DNA of 64,000 nt from Septoria linicola (taxonomy: Eukaryota > Ascomycota > Dothideomycetes > Mycosphaerellales > Mycosphaerellaceae), in the NCBI GenBank assembly GCA_024114885.1, contig CP099424.1:434001-498000 (forward strand). Direction: 5' to 3'. Shown here in pieces: positions 42,377-54,188 of the stretch. Made by a program: the position numbers and the translations under genes. A model generated the notes under the pieces. The model had not been told where the DNA came from, ran no database searches, and saw only the letters and a list, made by a program, of their open reading frames with translations. Every line of letters starts with the position of its first letter. Position 1 is the stretch's first letter.

Positions 42377-43863
42377 ATGGCAAACGCTGCTACTACGGAT
42401 CAACCAGATCCATGGCACTACAGGGTTATTGACGCCAAGTCACGTACATAGCTTCACCACTGACGAACGTCTAGCCTGCCCAAGCTACATTCACCCAGTG
42501 GCTTACTGAGACCGCGCTGGCATGTGGCCATGCAGCAAGAGACCCCAAGCCAGGCAAAGTCGAGAATAATCTAAGCAATCGGAGCTACAATCGCCTCAAG
42601 ACTCACGAGCTCAAGCGCCTCGCCGATATTGTGGCAGCACATCAGCCATCAGTTCAAGTGCCACGGAAGCAGATTGCGATCCTTGCATATGTGATTACGA
42701 GAAGGCAGGCAGCACAAGAGTGGCATGCACGTCAGCCAGCACATACAGAGAACGATGAAGGCCATGCTCACTTCACCTCGGCCCTCCAGGAGATCAGCGA
42801 GCTTTTACAGCCTCTTGTGACTACTAAGACGCCTCAAAAGTCTGTGATGCCGCAAACAGAGATTGGCCAGACCGCCGAACCTGCCCAGCCGGCCAATATC
42901 TTCGACGGCCTCGAGCTTGAGAACCTGTCAGACTGGTCAGATGGAGCAGAAGCGTCCGAGTCGGAGCCTGAGTCGACCATCACCGTCGCGAAGAGCGAAA
43001 TGGTGAAGAATCAACAAGCGGCTGCGAAGGCCCAGCGCAAGGCGCGTGCTGCGAAACTCCAGAAACAGAGACGATCAACCGGGAGAGGACATCCGCCAGG
43101 TGCGTACACCAGCAAAGGCGACCTGCCCGATGATCAGGATGGTGAGAACGCCAAGATACACAGCGAGAGCAGTGAGACGAGTATCAAATCAGAATCAGAA
43201 TCAGATCTCGGGATTCAGTGGTGCTGGTCACTAATCTGGAAGATGTGCTTATTGCTAGTCTGTCTAGTCGCTTTATGGCTAAGGACGTGCGTCGAGGACG
43301 GCTCAGCCGACACTGCCGCACAAGAAGGCTCGCCGGTATCTACTCCAGACTCTCCGTCGTCCCAGAGGCAATGGACACTCAAGCAGCAACAACAGCTCTT
43401 CGAATCCTTATCGCAACATCATGGGTATACCAGAAGCTCGATCCCAGAACTGCCAAAGACAAGTACAAGCTGGCGCTCAGTACTCATCTTGGCCATTAGC
43501 GTTGCGACATTCGCTGCCATCATATGTCTCTGCATAGTGACGATCACCTGGCTCCAACGACCGCGCACCCGACCCGTCTCTGAGCAACAGCGCCTCCGGC
43601 CCATCTGTATCTCCCTGACACCAATACGCTGCTGGATTATCAAGACTTCTCCTGTCTATCGTGAGCTGTGGACTTTATGCTCCATTCAACCAAGCATGAG
43701 GAGAACCAGAAGAGATCTGCTGCGATTTGTCAGTGGAGGGACAGTCTGCAATAATCCGCTCTGTCATCACTATGTGCAAGATTTGTACTCGCTGCTGGTC
43801 CTTCTGGGACTCTACGGCGATGTGGGTGACATTGAGCTTCACGGGAAGTACTATCTTGAGTAA
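42377..43863 (+). CDS. DUF6604-type N-terminus fused to membrane segments, 2 exons, 481 aa
   Basis: Exon 1 is 42377-42443 (MANAATTDQPDPWHYRVIDA...), exon 2 is 42485-43863, and the intron is only 41 nt (GTACAT, CACTGAC, CCCAAG). After splicing, HYRVIDAKSPTFTQWLTETA and then ELKRLADIVAAHQPSVQVPRK, RRQAAQEW and HAHFTSALQEISELLQPL follow the fungal DUF6604 pattern. From about residue 150 the sequence leaves that family. It is acidic, then Lys/Arg/Ala rich, then has two hydrophobic helices (about 280-300, LIWKMCLLLVCLVALWL; about 370-390, LILAISVATFAAIICLCIV) with a Ser/Gln-rich loop between. Usual DUF6604 proteins are soluble in my memory, so this is an unusual fusion or a decayed copy. Confidence 0.65.
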
Positions 43864-44121
43864 GCGCTAGAAATGGGTCAACATCTTGGCTATGAGATTC
43901 GATTTTGATCGGATGGACGTCTAAGTGGAACGAGCATTCTTCAGAAGAACTTCCACGATGACCTTGCGCATCTCTACTCGTGAGTGACGTGCTAGACTTC
44001 GAACGTTGGCTTCATAATTCGGAGCGTCAGAGGCTGTGGTTGGGAGAACAGGATCTGATCGACCGCATGGTTTTCTGGTTCAAAGATTAAAACACGTACT
44101 CGCACGGGTATCAACAACGAA

Positions 44122-46102
44122 CTACAACATATTATCCACTTTCCTATTCGTGGTCCTCGCAGCCCCAATCTCATTCGCACCGACTCCATGCTCATCGAAA
44201 AAGTTCGTCGTCTCATGTCTTCTACTGACGTGTCCAGCCTCGTGCCCGAAGTCGGAAGTCGTGCTTGCTGACCAGCGAGTCTGTTGGCCCAAGATCGCAC
44301 TCTCCTTCTTGGTGTCAATCACGCTTCGCCGTGGCGTCTCAGTAGTGTCGGGTATGATGCCTGGCGCAAAGACTCCCCGTGCAGCGCTAGGTCGCGTATC
44401 ATGCTGCTGCGCTGCCAGAATTGGAGAGACTGGTGAGACAGGCGAGAGCGGCGACATGTCATAAATTCTCCCATCTCTGTTCGCAGTATGTGCAACTGGC
44501 TCAATTTCGTTCAGTGACTGATGATCGACGTCATCGTCGGCAGTGTGGATGCTTGTAAGATGTTTCTCTGACTGTAGTTGTGGTCCAAACGACATACGCT
44601 GAGGACCTCCATGTGGCTGTCCTGGCCTAGGCTTGGGATCCATGATGAAGAAGTCTTGTCCGCCTACACTCTCTGTTCGCTTCCATTGCCGTGGGTGTCG
44701 GATGAGGAACCACCAGCCTCCGATCATGGAGCGACGGAACATAAGCAGGAAAGTGAAGGTTCCAACGAGCTGTAGCGGATATTGGTCAGTCTGGAAACAC
44801 TCTCTTTTCGTGATCTGCACTTACACCAGCAATGAACCATGCCGCAATGACAGCGTTCTCGTCCAAGCCTAGAATCTTCGATAGCGCTGGGCACGCGTTC
44901 TTATCACCCTGGTTGAGGACCATGCAGATCGCCCAGTTCGTCAAGCCTTCCCTCTTGTCCGCACTTACGGCATCCAGACCAGTATTCGTCTGCTTGACAA
45001 ACACAGTGCCGTAGTACATAACCATGACGATCACGAGCGTCGAGAGCAGCATGCTTCGCCACTGCATCAGCAGGACTTTCTTGACACGAGACCAGGCCAG
45101 CTTTCGAGTGCTATTGCGGGAAGTCCACCCAGATTCCATGTTCGGTGCAACACCATCACCTTGACTATCAGGACCGCTTTTGTTGGTCGACGTGCCCTTA
45201 CCGCTCTTCCCATGCCTGCCTAGATCTTTCAGATAGACCCAGAGACAAAAGATAGTGGTGGTTGTCGTGAGCAAAGCGGCGATACAGCCGAATGCGATGA
45301 GCCACCCGAACCATGTCGCGAATGAATTCTTTTGGTTCGGGACGCAGCTGGGTCCGAGACGGTAGCTGACGCCCGTGATGGGAAGAGTCAGGGCTAAGAA
45401 AAGTCCTGGCAAGCCCCATCCGAGTATTTGCGCCACCCAGAAGAACGTTCGTTGATGCTGAAAGTCCCAGCAGATGCGCAGATGCGTCCAAAGCGATCGA
45501 AGCATGACCCATACAGCGCAGGCCATGGCCCCTGTGACTAGAAGTGCACCTGTCCAAGCGCAGGACATCGAGGAGTACATGTCGTTCGGCGTGATCGTGT
45601 CGTGGCACATGTCAGGCTTCGTGCCTAGGGGAATGAGGAATCCGAGCTGTTCGCCACATTGTCAGCCTCTGCGATGGGACTTGGAAGTCGAGTACGACAT
45701 ACCTGAAGCATGATGATCGAGATGCATAGTCCAACTCCCAGATAGTTACGGTGACCCACGCCCTCTGGCAGAATGATGAACGTCAAGAGCAGCAGACATT
45801 GCAAAGCCAGACTGGGAATGTTCAACCAATGCGTGACGTCCATCAAGTGGTTGAATTTGTCCGTGTAGACCAGCTTCTCAAGAGGGCATGGCAGGCAACA
45901 TGTCAGCGATCCAGTCAGGTCGCCGCAGTACCGGCCCTTGATATCTGCATCTCATGGTTAGTAACGTGTGCGTCTCTTCGATAGACATGTATGAGTGCTC
46001 ACATCCGCCTGTGTCCGGGAAGTCTGCCGCTGAAACGAATGGTGGCGGGCAGAAAGTGATGTTAAGACCTCCAAAATCTCCAAAATTCAAGCCCGAAGAC
46101 AT
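44122..46102 (-). CDS. Frizzled-like seven-TM receptor-type protein, 4 exons, 603 aa
   Basis: Exons are 46102-46003, 45944-45703, 45646-44825 and 44769-44122; introns start GTGAGC, GTATGT and GTAAGT and all junctions keep frame. The N-terminus (MSSGLNFGDFGGLNITFCPPPF) leads to GGYIKGRYCGDLTGSLTCCLPCP, a Cys-rich ectodomain pattern of fungal Frizzled/Smoothened-like receptors. Membrane helices follow, among them SLALQCLLLLTFIILP, GALLVTGAMACAVWVML, TWFGWLIAFGCIAALL, MLLSTLVIVMVMYYG and a final LVGTFTFLLMF. The cytosolic tail of about 180 residues is Ser/Pro rich (SPLSPVSPVSPI). It is likely plasma-membrane signalling; ligand and G-protein coupling are unknown. A signal peptide exon further upstream cannot be excluded, since upstream frame z is stopped at about 46153-46158. 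Confidence 0.75.
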
Positions 46103-47080
46103 CTCGACTGTGGCACCACGGCCGTGACACTGCCACTTCAAAGTGCTTGGATGTCAAGAATAAGGATGCGTGTTCGCCACGACGCATGTAGCCCAAATGG
46201 GAGGTGTCTCGAGGTCGTTGTCCGGTCGCTTGCATTGGAATGTGCTTTCCAGTCTCCATATCCGAAAGCGGCTTTGTTCTTCGCCCACATGACAATGAAA
46301 ACCGGACTGTCCATTTCGAGTCGTTGCGGCAGCGCTACAGACTTTACTGCTCCCAGCGCCATCGTCGCCGTGACGTCGTCGGTAAGGCCTTGCGCTGAAG
46401 ACATAGAGATTTTCACATTCCACGATGTGACTATGGACACACGTGACCCATCTTTGCTGCAGCCGCAGTCGCAGTCCACTGCAATGATGGTCGAGATTTA
46501 TGTCGACGAACAGCGGGCCAGTCTATTCGCGCCGACAGGACGTCAGTGCGGGCTTCCTTGTCACTGATTCTTGCTGAGCGCGCAAAGTCTCCGGAGCATG
46601 GTGGCAGTCGCTGTGTTCTGCGTTGAGCTGCAGCCGCTCTTGTGTTTCGGGCCGGCGCTTCTGACAGAGCAGTCACTGTGAGTCGCTCCAATGGTATCTG
46701 CCGCTTCCACAGCAGCAGAACATAGCGGAGCTGTCCGACCTTTCCAGCGCGCCTGGAGAGCATCATCGTGTCAGCGTCGAGAAGCACTAAGGGATGACAG
46801 CGAGTATTTGTGTCAGCTTCGGTCACGATGAGCATGTCACGTTCAGGCTGCTGTCGCGCTGCCTGGGAGGGGGTGTTGCAAGTGCTAGGTGAACTACCGA
46901 CTCTTTCGTCATTTCTTAGTTCCTTGGCACGGTTTAGCTCATCTCGGGACAGGCATGGATCATGGATTGCGCTGACTGCAATCCGTGCTTGGGTAACAAT
47001 GTTTTTTTCTGTAGCTAGTTGTGCTGAACATACATGCTCTCATCTTATCATATCGGTTCCATAGTAATTGTGGATGACGT
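46103..47080. other. Intergenic, receptor promoter and permease 3' region
   Basis: Several overlapping minus frames (such as 46431-46835) show no domain. A missed short first exon of the receptor could lie here. Confidence 0.4.
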
Positions 47081-48937
47081 CTACCCGCCGAACATCTTAT
47101 TGAACCACTTGTCACCAAAGTTCTTGTATGGCTGGGGCTTGAAGTTGCGAGTGTACTGCCAAAACTGTTAGAATGGTTCAAATGATAGTCGCGATGTCTG
47201 GTACTCACCTCCTCGATCTCTTCGACCTCTCCCTTGAGGTCGACTTCCTCCGGCTTGTACCACTTGGTCCTCTTGATGATCTTCCAGGCTACGAAGAGAA
47301 CTGGAGTCAAGAAGACCATGAAGTAGCTGAAGACGAATGTAGAAGCATCCCAGAACGTTGGCAGGAATACCGTATAACCACCAACGATGGACATGACGGC
47401 AGTCCAGCAGAAGCCGTAAATTGCAACCCATGGCTGGCCAATGGACTTGTATGGCAAGCTGTTGCGGTCGATGCCCTGTGCCTTGAGCGCGCGGTACCAC
47501 ATCAAGTAGGTAAAGCACATGATGGCGAAGTTGATCAGTTGGGAGGCGGTGATCAAGCTGACGAACCAGCCAAGCACCTTGGCCGAGCCAGAGCTGACCG
47601 ACAGGAAAGCCAGGAGGCAGACCAACAGAACGGCGACGACACAGTTGTAAGGCACACCGACACGGTTGGTCTTGGTGAAAATCTTTGGTGCCTTGCCCTC
47701 GAGAGCGAGACCGAACAGACTTCGCGATGCGCAGTACATGTAGGAGTTGCCAGCAGAGAAAGCAGAAGCCAAGACCAGTGCGTTGACGATGTGAGGCAGG
47801 ACTCCAATGCGGAGGCGGTTCATCGCCACGACGTATGGAGACGCTGCAGCACCAGGAAGACCACTCTCGAACGCAGCAGTGAGCTCCTCGTCATCGTAAG
47901 GAACCAAGATACCAACGCACAAAGCTCCAAGGACGAAGAATGTAGTCAGACGGTAGAAGACAGCGTTGTAGGCCTTTGGCATGACCTTTCTTGGGTTCTC
48001 AGCCTCACCAGCAGACATCGACACGTAGTCCGGACCAGCGATGACGAAAGAGGCCTGGATCAAGCACTGCAGGAAGCCCAAGAAATAGGCAAGGCTGCCT
48101 TCACCAACGACACCAGTGTAAAGCGGCTTGAATGCTCCAGGGTTATTCCAGTAGCGGAAGCCAAATCTGTCGCCAAGTGGATTGCCGCCCAACATGACAA
48201 TGAAGGTGAAGATAATGAGTCCGATGATGAGGAGCACTTTGCCAAGAGCAGCCCAGAACTCGACCTCACCATACCACTTGACATTGACCAGGTTGATCAT
48301 GCCATAGAGCAGAATGACGATGAGTACAAGTGCCCAAGTTGGCAATGCTGTTGACCAGTAGTGTATAATGACATCGCAAGCTGTGATTTCGAAAGGCACG
48401 AGGATCGCTTCGAACACGAAGAAGTTCCAACCAGCTGCGAAACCAAAGGCCTCGTCGACGTAGCGGCCAGCGAAACGAATGAAGGGCGAGGAGATTGGCA
48501 GGTAGGTGACCATTTCAGCGAGGCAGAGAGTGACGGAGAGGACGACAGAGCACCTTTGATCGTTCTGTCAGCTCATGTTCTTCATTCGTATAGAGGTATA
48601 GATCTTACCAGAAAGTGAAGGCAATGAACAGACTAGCAGGTCCACCATTCAGCAGACCTCTGCCAATCTGGACATAAAGGGCAGTTCCAATGGTACCGCC
48701 GATACCGATGAGTTGAATGTGGCGAGGCTTGAGCTTTCGGTGAGTGTCATCGTGAACACCACTGATGTTGTACGAAGCGACAGAAGCTCGACGCTCGACA
48801 TCGTCGTTTCCATATGGCGGTGGGATTTCTGTGGTACCAGTCGTGCCAAAGTCTTTGGCCTCCGACGACTTCTCGACGCCGCCGGTATCTGTTCGCTTGA
48901 AGGGCGACCTCTGCGCGAGGTTCTTGAAGGTCGACAT
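47081..48937 (-). CDS. DIP5: Amino-acid permease, Dip5/AgtA-like, 3 exons, 582 aa
   Basis: Exons are 48937-48609, 48553-47209 and 47155-47081. The first intron (GTAAGA...AAAG) rejoins FTFW-CSVVLS. The last intron has two in-frame acceptors 9 nt apart (CTAACAG and TTGGCAG). The start MSTFKNLAQ has a CAACATG context; an upstream in-frame ATG at 49018 would add 27 residues. The N-terminal 80 residues are hydrophilic; then KPRHIQLIGIGGTIGTALYV marks the first helix of the YAT amino-acid permease family. Further conserved stretches are FIRFAGRYVDEAFGFAAGWNFF and DRFGFRYWNNPGAF. About twelve helices are visible. This wording matches the dicarboxylic amino acid (Asp/Glu) permeases Dip5 and AgtA; substrate is inferred. 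Confidence 0.9.
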
Positions 48938-50414
48938 GTTGCGTAGTGGGCCTGCAATGCTAGCAGGTCTTGTGAGGACTGCTTCAGTTAAGAGCACTCT
49001 TCTGGGAAAGGGAGCCAACGATCGACCGCGGTCGAGCGATCACTACGTCTTTAACTACATCATGTCCAGGTGTAATTCCGTTGATAAGACGGCGTACCGG
49101 CCGGCCAGCTTTGCAGAAGCTAGGCTTGCGAGCTTGCCATGCCCAAGACATCCCCAGTGGCGTCAATCCTGGTCTCGAAGCCTGGGCATAGACCCTCGAA
49201 ATTGCAACCTGGCTGACGTGCCAAGAGGAGCTAGCTGGAGTAGGAGGTGTTGTCCTGCTGAAGAACGTGCCATAGGGAAGCGTATATGGGTCCAAATATG
49301 GTGCCTATGGGGCTTGTTAGATAGCTTATGACCTCTACTGTCTATCTGTCTGCAAGGCTATGCTTTATATGTATGCGCTCTGGAGTGATGCTGCCAGACA
49401 TGTTGGACAGGCTAACGGCCTACACCCCACCCGAATACCTCGGCGTGCAGAGGAAGCTCAAGCCCAGATGATCGGAGTAGCCGCAGGCAAGTTGATAAGA
49501 AGTTAATTGGCGAGCTTCTTCTACATGGCCACACGACATCGAGCTGAATTGGATGCTTCTATTGGTGAATGGGCGTTGCGAGGTCCCGCGGTTTGGGAAT
49601 TGTGTTCACTGCAACCGTGTAGTCGTGCTGCCGTTGTTCTCACCTGTCGGTTGCACTCATCCGCAACTTGTTTGCCATGCGACAGTGGATGTACGAGGCG
49701 CCTTCTAGCGAGGCTTTAGAAATTGTCTATGATCAATGCGTGTTGGTACTGCCGTGATGGCGAAGTTCTTGACATGCTGAGGAGGATGCTGATTTTGACA
49801 AGCCGCGGTTGGCTGAGAGTGACATCCCTTGCTGTGGGCTTGCGTTGGCAACTTCATCTCTCCCTCCGACCGTACTCGATGGCAGGTGACACGTACAACT
49901 CACGCTCGTACACTATCAATATCTCAATCATCACATGACATGGGTATGCTGATACTCAGCCTTAGATGGCAGAGCACGGCGTGCAGATGGCCACGCGACA
50001 CATGCTCGCAGACACGTTCCAACGACCTGGCTAGAGCAAGCCACTAGTAGACCTGCGTGCATGTGCACGCCGCATCTGCTGAAAGAGCCGCATGTCACAG
50101 ACGAGGCGTGAGAGGCTAGAAGTGGCTTCATCTCATCACACCATGAGGCCAAGTACAATCTAAAGGATCTCATCCTCTGAGGCTTTGAGCGTTGGTCTTG
50201 TGACACTGCCACGGTCCGAGAAAAGTTATTGCATGAGAAAGGACTTGGGGACAGGTGAGAGAAGCAGGAATGGACACGGCCGTGAATCAAAGTGGTACGG
50301 GAGAGGAGTGCTGCGGCGCACGAGGAAATGTGGCCATGCTCTGTTCTACCTCGGAGCTGCCAGGCGAAAGGCACTGCTATTGCTTTCATCTATGTTCAGG
50401 TTGTAGGCCTACAC
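48938..50414. other. Intergenic, permease promoter, no supportable gene
   Basis: No convincing gene. A minus frame of 152 codons (49931-50389) shows no domain. An AT-rich TTTATATGTATG element lies at about 49361-49372. Confidence 0.4.
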
Positions 50415-52651
50415 TCAAGCTCTTGTGCGCACACCTAGCTCTCTCATGATCTTAGTTAACTGCGATGGAGCTGACACTAGTGCGTCAATAGAACCTGGCA
50501 TCGTCGCCATATGTCCCATACAATCGACCTCTCTCAGAACTGACGAGTTCCCGGCCAGCTTATGCCTTGACTCGAAGCGTGTACCGGCCCATATGCCAGC
50601 CAAACCACTTCTCCATGCGTTTTGCGATATCGTGCAGCATGATCGGAGTAAGCACTGGATCTGGATGTGGACGATGGAACTGCCTTCCTCATTGGCAAAG
50701 CTCACAGCGAAGCCAGAAGCCTCTGTGATGGCGAAACCAGCATCTGCCATAGCTTGAAGGAAGACGTTCCAGCGCAGCTCATTGCGCATAGCGTTATTGC
50801 TTGCGTGAAAGATCTTGTTCAGCGCCCTGAGGGTGTCCTGGCCGACTGCGATCGGTTGCTGCGACTTGATGAGCTGATCTTCGAGCTTGTTGTCATTCAG
50901 AGACAGCTCCTTGAGAGTAACGTCGCTGCTCTGTTTCACAGATGCCATCGCTCGTGCTGCTTTGGCTTTGGTCTGCTTCCTCTTCACAAGTCTACTTGCT
51001 TCTAAGCTTGTCCCGTAGCAATGGACTGGATCGTCAGCAAGCTGACTAGCAATTCGCTCAGAATCAGCCCTCTGTTTCGAAGTGGCCGCCTGGCACAACT
51101 GGCGCTCTTCTTCGAGCGCCGCCAGATACGCCGGATCAGAGTCGAATTCTATGATCGTCGCAAAGTCGCGAGAGGCCTCGCTGTGGGTCTTATCCTCGAG
51201 CATGCTGTCTTTGCATTCCTCCAACAGTGCTTCGAGGGAGCTGTCCTCCATCATCAGAACTCGCAACTTTTCTTTGTGTTCGGCATGCTTCTGGAGGAGG
51301 ACCTTGTGCGCAGGCGAATTTGGCATTTTGATCCGGCAAGTGCTCCCAGCACGCACTGTCTCCCACAAACGCTTTGAGATTTCTCTGCATCGATCTGCTT
51401 TGGCCAGCCAGTCGAGATCTTTCCGGCCACTCGGCCAGGGTGTGGCAATGAGTTGACCAACAAGGCCTGCAATTTCCTTGATACTGCGCTCTTCCAAAGA
51501 ATATGTCTTTGTACTGGCAGTCAGGCCAGTGGGCCGCGTGGGCGTCTTTTGGAGCTCGTACAACTCCTTCGATTGACCGTCGATCCCTCTCCATCTCCCA
51601 CGTTGGCACCATACGATGTCAGTGAACATTTCGTCCACTATGATCATCTCGGTAAGATGGCGCCGTAGTCGTGAATCTATAGCGGAGCCTGTTTGCTTTT
51701 CAATGAATTCAAATTCGAGATCGCGGCCCTCCATCGGAGTTGTCAAAGCAGCTTTGCACAAAAGGCTTAGATGAATTGGCAATTGATCGGTGGCCTTGTC
51801 TGGCATGATTCGTCGGGTATGGTGAACTAGAAGTCTTCCGTTCTCACCTGGCGTAATGTTGAAGTGCCCTTTCAGTGAACTCATAGTGGGGAGCAGCTTG
51901 TCCAGTAGATAGTTCTGGGCTCTGAATGCATCATGCAATGCGATCTGTAATATGGAAATGTGATGTGCGACGTGAAAGGAAGAATGCGGCCAGGGCGACA
52001 TTTGTCGCCGTACTTGCTGAACCCTCGACAAACGTCCTTGCAAGCACCGATCAGCTGCTGCCACATCTCAACACGGTTTACCAATTCGACCATTAGCTCA
52101 CTAGCAGCTCGACCGAGGCGCTGCTCGAGTTGTACTCCAGAGCAAGAATTGCTGATGTCTGCCTGCAAGTTGTCAGCAGAATTCGAGCCACACGGAGTGC
52201 TCGTTTTTCCACGCTTTTCTTTGTCCACCGTGACCACTGACAGTATGAGACCTCCATGAGTTTCGAGCAACTTTGTAAGCATATCACGTTGGAACTCCAT
52301 GTCCTGCAAGTGCAATTTGACCAAAGTCTGGGCCATGGTGTCGGATAGATGCCCGGCATAGCGACGCTTCTTGAGCTGCGATGCGACACTGCGATACATG
52401 TGGTGACGGAACTCGCAACCCGGAGGGTGACAATCCGTTTCTGGCGGCGGCGGGTAGACTCGACCTTCTTTGAGGCCCTTGAGAGCCATAGTCTTCATTG
52501 TGTTGACGAGGCCGTGACCAGTCAAGATGCATTTGTGCCCCCGCTGGCCCTGAACTTGCGCGCCCATGTACTCCTCGAGGAAATGAAAAGGGCCATCTTT
52601 GCCCGGTTGTGCTAAGCCGCGCGTAAACGCAATGAGTGGCTCTTCTTCCAT
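50415..52651 (-). CDS. Fungal protein with HicA-like C-terminal domain, frameshifted
   Basis: Exon 1 is 52651-52034 (206 codons); the intron (GTTTGT...TTACAG) leads to exon 2 at 51944, whose frame runs to 50415. The body is charged, with helical stretches (QKHAEHKEKLRVLMMEDSSL) and no family that I recognise. The C-terminal region RWNVFLQAMADAGFAITEAS and SFANEEG begins a domain found at the end of many fungal proteins that has a HicA/dsRBD-like look. At about 50684-50678 the conserved continuation switches to another frame, where it reads on to a TAA at 50562-50560 and includes RPHPDP and EKWFGW. So one indel separates the two halves. It could be an inactivating mutation or an assembly error; no splice pair explains it. 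Confidence 0.6.
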
Positions 52652-54188
52652 GTCGAGGATACGGCGGTGGCCGTGATGGTGGCCGTGATGGTTGTTGTGT
52701 CTGTACTAGTGCGAGGAGCACACTCAGGACCCCGTCTGCGCTTTTGGTCGCCCGGCGATCGGCACTCAGTTTGTTTGTTCGTTTTCAGGCACGAATTGGA
52801 GATCCTGGAGCTCTACCTGCAGCAGCTCTTCGCCAATCTGACGAAGATGCATCTCACGTATGCATGTGAAGATCAGCGTGCCTTCTTCATGACGCACAGC
52901 AGCGCAACAAAGCGCGCTATTTCTCTAGGGAGGAGTATTTCCTCGCGGTGAGCATAAAAGGCAAGCTGTGCGAAGTCGTAACAGGAGAGCCGTCGGTAGC
53001 ATTGCCGCAGCTCAGAACGGACCCTACGTGGCTGCACCGTGAGACCAGTCAACTAAGGGGGTTTGAGAGCACGAATGAGCTATTAAAGACTCTTCTTGGG
53101 CTGTCGTGAGGAGGGTAATGCGACGGGGTCCATGTCTTCGAGCCGCATGCAGTGGTGCTTCGTGGGAGACTTCGCAGGCATAAAGACTTCTGTGGTGAAA
53201 TGTCGTGAAGTGAAGCAGCAGTCGCGCCTGCCATTGGTCGCTAAACGCGGTTGAGAAGGGACGCCTCACGCGCCTGCCACTTCTCGCCGAATGTACAGTT
53301 TCTGCCTTCACACTGAAAGTAGTAGAAAAAGACCGCCAAAAGACAGAGCCATGGACCCATAGGCCAGGCTGTTGCATTAAAAGTCAAGCTATCCTCTATT
53401 CTTGCAAGATTGGGGGTATCTCGCGACTCAGAGTCCAAATTCCAAGCGATCGTGAAGGATGAATCGCACATCGCAATCCCATGCGACGGTGGTATCTTCT
53501 AGTAGCAAACGCAAAAATGCACTGTAAAGCAAAGAAGAGCAGCAACGGCATCTCTCTCATCGTCATCGAGATCCATCGCGCCTCAACCCTCTCCTCAGAA
53601 CCATATGCATCAGAACATCATGAAAGCAGTAAAACAGTCGCTCGCAAATCCACCTCGGAATACCCCATGACCATTTTTAATCACATTCCCCTTTTTGTGA
53701 AACGCCGTGCTGTGGTTCGAATAATAGTGACAAATAGGACCCTTTGATGATCCCCCAGTCCGATGCCCATGCTGCGTGATAATGAAACTCGAAAACATTT
53801 ACCGCCGAAGAACGTAAAGCGTGAAGCCACTCGCTGTGCCAGGTGCGAGCGGCGATGAAGGAGGACATTCCAGTACCAGTTGTATTGATTCCAAGAGTCC
53901 GAGTGTGAAGCACGATCTATGCGTAGATGCGTCGCGGTCGGTTGACCATCAGCAAGCGCTGTGGCCGAGTGCCACCACGCAAATCGTATTGCCGAAGTAG
54001 TGTGGCGAAGCAAAGGCCAAAGTACTAAAAGTTTTTGTGCAGGAAGAACGCCGCACGGTGTTCCAAGATAATCGAGTCTAGGTGGGCCAAACTTTTGAGA
54101 AGGCGAGAACGCTGCAGAGAAATTCGAGGTGATGCGCATTCGCGGCGCAGGGTTGTGTGAATGACAACAATGTGGTGAACCATTGTGT
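52652..54188. other. Intergenic, no supportable gene
   Basis: 1.5 kb with short frames only. It contains the promoter of the frameshifted gene on one side and the 3' UTR of the cyclin gene on the other. Confidence 0.45.

Noticed and set aside
47173..48354. 393-codon plus frame
   Set aside because: Antisense to the permease; composition is charged and unconserved.
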